Shown: piece after piece, positions 60,335-64,000 of the stretch
Numbering within the stretch: position 1 is the first letter of the stretch
Layout: the number at the start of each line of letters is the position of its first letter
Origin: Pseudomonas serbica
GTDB lineage: Bacteria > Pseudomonadota > Gammaproteobacteria > Pseudomonadales > Pseudomonadaceae
Assembly (NCBI RefSeq): GCF_028823535.1
Contig: NZ_JAQIYM010000009.1
Span: 286,677 to 350,676, forward strand
Direction of reading: 5' to 3'
Length of the DNA stretch: 64,000 nucleotides
Notes under the pieces: model-generated
Told to the model about the DNA's origin: nothing
What the model saw: only the letters and a program-made list of their open reading frames with translations
Database searches by the model: none
Position numbers and translations under genes: made by a program

Positions 60335-62638
60335 TTATTTACCGAGCGGGATCTTCGGCGCCCAGGTCAGCCATTCTTCTTCGAACTTGTCGAACAGCGC
60401 AAACGTCTGCTCTGGCCGTGCCGGGCTGCCCATGCGCTCACCGTCTGGCGTAGCGAAGGCCACACCGCCCTGGATCATGGTTTCCAGCGACTCGGTGCGC
60501 ACCGTCGCCCCTCGGAACAGACCAACATCAAAATCAAAACCGCTGGTGTTCCAGAAGCGCGTGCCGCTGCGCACCAATGGCGCGTACTTCGGCTCGATCA
60601 GGATGCGGATCAGCACACGATCGGCTGTCTGGCCCAGCTCGTAACCCGTGACCTTGCCCACGGTGATTTCGCGATACGTCACCGGTACCCCAGCCTTCAG
60701 CGAACCACGGCGAGGGGCGCTCAATACCAGGCTCAAACCGGTTTCCTGCCTGGCCGCTTCCGGCGGACTGGCCAGCGCCACGAAGTTTTTCTGCGGCCCC
60801 AGATTCTTCGCTGCCGGTTGCACCTCAATGTATTGCCCGGTCACCAGCGTTTCCAGGTTCGAAGTCTTGATCAACCCGAGCTCCGGCTTGACCACCCAGA
60901 ACTGACTGCCGACGCGAGCGATGCGCTCCGGGACTTCATCGATCCGGGCGGTCAGCAGGACCGACTGCAGATCGTCACTCAGGTCAACGTCTTCGATCTT
61001 GCCGACATCCAGGCCCTTGAAGCGGACCGGTGTGCCGGCGCGCAGGCCATCGGCACGGTCGACCTTGATCGTGATCACCGTGCCTTTCTGGTTGGCTTGC
61101 TCATGGTTGGCGAACAGGCGGAAGCGCGGGATGCGCTTCTGCAATGGCGCATTGGCCTCCGGTGTTTCAAAGGCGATGCCACCGGCCATCAGGCTTTGCA
61201 GCGATTCGCTCTTGACCTGGATCCCGCCGGTCAGCCCGCCCGTCAGCGTGATGCCGCTGGCATTCCAGAAGCGCGTCGAGGCGTTGACCAGATCTTCGTA
61301 TTCCTTCTCGATATGGACGCCAATCACCAGCTGTTTCTTTTTGCGCGAAAACTGATAACTCTGTACCGAGCCCACCTTGACCTGCTTGTAGAGAATCGGG
61401 CTTCCCACTTCCAGCGAGCCGAGGTTATCGGTGAACAACACCAGGTGCAGGCCCGGTGAACGCAGATCCAGCGGCGGCGCCTTCGGCCGAGCGACAAACT
61501 CGCGTTGCGGCGCGGCGCCTTTGTCCCCCGGACGCACGGCAATGTAGTTACCCTTGACCAATGCTTCAAGACCGGTAATGCCCGCCAGGGAGATCGACGG
61601 CTTGACCACCCAGAACTGGGTGCCATCGACCAGGTAATCCTCGGCGAGCGGGTCAAGCGTCAACTCGGCGCTGGCACCAGACAAATCGGCATCGACCTTG
61701 AGCGCCTTGAGGGTGCCGACCTGAATGCCTTTGTACATCACCGGCGTGCGGCCAGCCTGCAAGCCTTCGAAGTCGGTCAGCTTGACCTTGACCTTGATCC
61801 CGGCGGCAGCGGCGTCGAAGTCTTCATACAGACGGAACGGCAGGCTCGGATCGGTCGGCGGGCTGTCCTTGCGGTTTTCAGGCGTTGCAAACGCAATACC
61901 GCCAGCGACGATACTGGCCAAGGACTCACTGCGTACTTTCACACCGGACAGGTTGGCATCGATGCTGATGCCGCTGGCGTTCCAGAAGCGTGTATGTTTG
62001 CGCACCAGCTTGGCGTAGGTCGGCTCGATGAAGACCTTGAGTTCAACCGTACTCTGATCTTCGGAAAGCACGTAGCTCTTGATCTGCCCGACCTTGATCT
62101 GCTTGTAGAACACCGGGCTGCCACGGTTCAGCGAGCCCAGGCGATCGGCCTTGATCGTCAGGTGCAGGCCTGGCTGGGCGTCGGATAGCGGCGGCTCCTC
62201 GGCCAGGGCCTTGAACTTGCGGGTAGGCTCACCCTCTCCCGGACTGATCGCGACATAGTTGCCCGAGACCAGCGTCTCCAGCCCAGTGATGCCGGCCAGC
62301 GTCACGCTCGGCTTGACCAGCCAGAAGCGCGTGCTGGTGCGCAGGTATTGCTCTACGTCCTTGTTCATCTCGACGCTCGCGATCACCCCTTTGGAGCTGC
62401 CTTCATCATCAAGCTTGAGGGTCTTCACCTTGCCGACCGACATGCCTTTGTAGACGACTTCGGTCTTGTTGGCCTGGATGCCTTCACCGCTTTCGAAACG
62501 TACCTGAATCTCGATGCCGGTTTCGTTGTAGGCACGCCAGCCAAGCCAGCCGCCAATGATCAAGGCGATCAGGGGCAATATCCAGATGGCGGACCAGTTC
62601 GAGGCCGGTCGGGTTTTCGCTACAGGCAAATCAGTCAT
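60335..62638 (-). CDS. PqiB/LetB-like intermembrane transport protein with six MCE domains
   Basis: Periplasm-spanning lipid conduit between inner and outer membranes. The 767-residue protein has one N-terminal membrane helix (WILPLIALIIGGWLGW near 19-34) and six MCE (MlaD) repeats, recognisable by their G-x-P/S-V-x-Y-K-x-I-x-V-G-x-V motifs, starting near residues 41, 158, 281, 397, 518 and 637. E. coli PqiB has three and LetB has seven. It is the last gene of the operon with two PqiA halves (8-bp overlap with the gene before). No pqiC follows. Confidence 0.88.
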   Translation of the reverse strand: MTDLPVAKTRPASNWSAIWILPLIALIIGGWLGWRAYNETGIEIQVRFESGEGIQANKTEVVYKGMSVGKVKTLKLDDEGSSKGVIASVEMNKDVEQYLRTSTRFWLVKPSVTLAGITGLETLVSGNYVAISPGEGEPTRKFKALAEEPPLSDAQPGLHLTIKADRLGSLNRGSPVFYKQIKVGQIKSYVLSEDQSTVELKVFIEPTYAKLVRKHTRFWNASGISIDANLSGVKVRSESLASIVAGGIAFATPENRKDSPPTDPSLPFRLYEDFDAAAAGIKVKVKLTDFEGLQAGRTPVMYKGIQVGTLKALKVDADLSGASAELTLDPLAEDYLVDGTQFWVVKPSISLAGITGLEALVKGNYIAVRPGDKGAAPQREFVARPKAPPLDLRSPGLHLVLFTDNLGSLEVGSPILYKQVKVGSVQSYQFSRKKKQLVIGVHIEKEYEDLVNASTRFWNASGITLTGGLTGGIQVKSESLQSLMAGGIAFETPEANAPLQKRIPRFRLFANHEQANQKGTVITIKVDRADGLRAGTPVRFKGLDVGKIEDVDLSDDLQSVLLTARIDEVPERIARVGSQFWVVKPELGLIKTSNLETLVTGQYIEVQPAAKNLGPQKNFVALASPPEAARQETGLSLVLSAPRRGSLKAGVPVTYREITVGKVTGYELGQTADRVLIRILIEPKYAPLVRSGTRFWNTSGFDFDVGLFRGATVRTESLETMIQGGVAFATPDGERMGSPARPEQTFALFDKFEEEWLTWAPKIPLGK

Positions 62639-63254
62639 GGTCGTCGTCCGACTCCGTGTTATCCCAAATCAGTCGGGGATCGAAAGTTACTGCGGCAAGC
62701 ATCGTCAGAATCACCACGCTGGCGAACGCGATGGCGCCAAGATTGGCCTCGATGGTGGCTAGCCGTCCAAAATTCACGAGCGCCACCAAGATGGCGATCA
62801 CAAAGATATCGAGCATCGACCAGCGGCCGATGAACTCGATAAAGCGGTACATCCATATTCGCTGGCGAGCAGAGAGTGGCTGGTGGCGCTGCACGGAAAA
62901 CAGCAACAGTGCGATACCCACCAGCTTGAACGTGGGCACCATGATGCTGGCGATAAACACCACCGCAGCGATAGGAATCATGCCGTGCTGAACCAACTCG
63001 ATCACCCCGGACATGATGGTGCTCGGATCCCCCTTGCCCAGGGAACTCACGGTCATGATCGGCAGCAGATTGGCCGGTATGTAAAGAATGGCGGCGGTGA
63101 TCAGCAACGCCCAGGTCCGCGCCACACTGTTCGGACGGCGGGCATGCACCAGCGCGCCGCAGCGAGTGCAGATCTGTTCGTCGGTATCAGCTTCCTGCTT
63201 GTTCAATTCATGGCATTCCGCGCAAATCAGAATGCCAGCATCAATCGCCCGCAT
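62631..63254 (-). CDS. PqiA-like inner-membrane protein, second half
   Basis: A 207-residue protein with a zinc ribbon (CAECHEL near residue 10 and ICTRCGALVHA near 28) followed by four hydrophobic helices. It fits one PqiA domain; E. coli PqiA and LetA carry two such domains in one chain. Here they are separate genes. The ATG at 63254 is 8 bases after AGGAG and is preferred to the ATG at 63260. The end overlaps the pqiB-like gene by 8 bp. It would energise or gate lipid entry into the MCE tunnel (inferred). Confidence 0.86.
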   Translation of the reverse strand: MRAIDAGILICAECHELNKQEADTDEQICTRCGALVHARRPNSVARTWALLITAAILYIPANLLPIMTVSSLGKGDPSTIMSGVIELVQHGMIPIAAVVFIASIMVPTFKLVGIALLLFSVQRHQPLSARQRIWMYRFIEFIGRWSMLDIFVIAILVALVNFGRLATIEANLGAIAFASVVILTMLAAVTFDPRLIWDNTESDDDHD

Positions 63255-63900
63255 GGGCATCCTCTCCTGATAAAGCCTGCCAGATCTGGTGAGGAGACAT
63301 CACGACCTCCAGCCAGACCTGAACCAACAACAATCCAATGAAGCACGCCAGGCCCAGGCCGATGGTCATTGCTGCCATATCTGCCAGCTTGACGATCGCA
63401 ACCAGTACGCCCATGAGGTAAACCTCGAGCATCCCCCAGTCCCGCAAATGATGGTAAATCCTGTAGAGCAGCAAGCCATAGCTGCGTCCGATGTCAAAAC
63501 GGATACTCAGCAACACGATCAGTTGGCACAGCAACTTGAGCAGCGGAATCGCCATGCTGCACAGGAACACAATGACTGAAACGCTTTGCATGCCTGTATC
63601 GAAAAGCGCGACAACCCCGCTCCAGACAGTGTCTTGCGACGATTGCCCAAGCAGATTGAGTTGCATGATGGGTAAAAAGTTCGCCGGGATATACAGCAGC
63701 AGTGCTGCAATCACCAGGGCGAGACTACGCTGAACAACGTTGTATCGATGGGCATAGAGCTCGTATCCACATCGCGGGCACAGGGCTTTCTCGCCATGGT
63801 CAAGCTCGGGCTTGCGCATCAGCAAGTCGCACTCGTGGCATGCCACCAAATCGTTCAGCGGTAATTCTGACAGCCTTGAGGCGTCAACCGGATCTGGCAT
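63241..63900 (-). CDS. PqiA-like inner-membrane protein, first half
   Basis: A 219-residue protein with a zinc ribbon (VACHECDLLM near residue 17 and LCPRCGYELYAHRYN near 38) and four membrane helices, including LLYIPANFLPIMQLNLLG near 67, a PqiA hallmark also found in the next gene. The stop overlaps the second pqiA-like gene by 14 bp, so the two are coupled. The ATG at 63900 was chosen because the frame to 63966 adds residues unlike the family. No gene is visible in the last 100 bases of the window. Confidence 0.86.
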   Translation of the reverse strand: MPDPVDASRLSELPLNDLVACHECDLLMRKPELDHGEKALCPRCGYELYAHRYNVVQRSLALVIAALLLYIPANFLPIMQLNLLGQSSQDTVWSGVVALFDTGMQSVSVIVFLCSMAIPLLKLLCQLIVLLSIRFDIGRSYGLLLYRIYHHLRDWGMLEVYLMGVLVAIVKLADMAAMTIGLGLACFIGLLLVQVWLEVVMSPHQIWQALSGEDAHAGD

Positions 63901-64000
63901 ATAACGCTCTGACTCCGAAAAAGTTGGCTCTATTCTAGTGCCCCGAATCAAAAATAACTGTGCCAATTTGTGCGCGAGTCATCGAGATTTTTCCTACAGG

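Overview
The window is chromosomal DNA of a fluorescent-group Pseudomonas. It is GC-rich and densely coded, with the family's typical REP repeats (GTGGGAGCGGGC/TTGCTCGCGA type) between genes. Gene order from mqo through hpt-upp-uraA, hemH, phr, murI-moeB-prmC-prfA-hemA, lolB-ispE-tRNA-Gln-prs-rplY-pth-ychF, can-rimI and a MksFEB condensin to a PqiA/PqiB cluster follows the conserved backbone known from P. aeruginosa and P. putida (recalled synteny; no search was run). No phage, plasmid, CRISPR or intact insertion sequence was seen.

Layout. 0-10.5 kb: an acyl-CoA ligase, a LysE exporter, a 2-hydroxyacid dehydrogenase, rsmC, a yybP-ykoY manganese riboswitch before a GDT1-family Mn exporter, an M48 lipoprotein protease, a YedK-like DNA-protein crosslink factor, small conserved proteins and an acyltransferase. 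10.5-17 kb: an unexplained 740-bp leader, mqo, small conserved genes, a WbuC cupin, and purine/pyrimidine salvage (hpt, upp, uraA). 17-25 kb: hemH and a TIGR01777 epimerase on the minus strand, facing a flavin oxidoreductase and a DUF523/DUF1722-merR-phr operon. The operators in this block match the published light-responsive LitR/PplR direct repeat. 25-30.4 kb: pagL, murI and an overlapping moeB-prmC-prfA-hemA run. 30.6-37.6 kb: a TPR lipoprotein, lolB, ispE, tRNA-Gln, prs, rplY, pth and ychF. 37.6-53 kb: an OsmC-YcaO fusion, an Fsr-type exporter, tRNA-Met, a DUF2817 peptidase-like protein, a lipoprotein gamma-glutamyltransferase, ddl, a flavin reductase, a BdlA-like PAS/MCP sensor, two transporters, a broken HepT-like gene, a secreted unknown protein and a beta carbonic anhydrase. 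53-64 kb: an acidic disordered protein, rimI, a likely holD, mksF-mksE-mksB, and a split pqiA plus six-MCE pqiB operon.

How the parts fit. The light block would couple blue-light exposure to cyclobutane-dimer repair (phr), with a MerR repressor that lacks a visible B12 motif and a flavoenzyme under the same operator type. Ferrochelatase, whose substrate is a photosensitiser, is read from the other side of that promoter region. The translation and haem genes (prfA, prmC, hemA, pth, rplY, ychF, rimI) form the housekeeping core. Envelope functions are spread through the window (LolB, PagL, MurI, Ddl, PqiAB, M48 protease). The items most worth checking are the light operators, the riboswitch expression platform, the structured rplY-pth spacer, the holD candidate, the nuclease-less Mks operon, the six-domain PqiB, the YedK homologue lacking its active-site His, and the OsmC-YcaO fusion.
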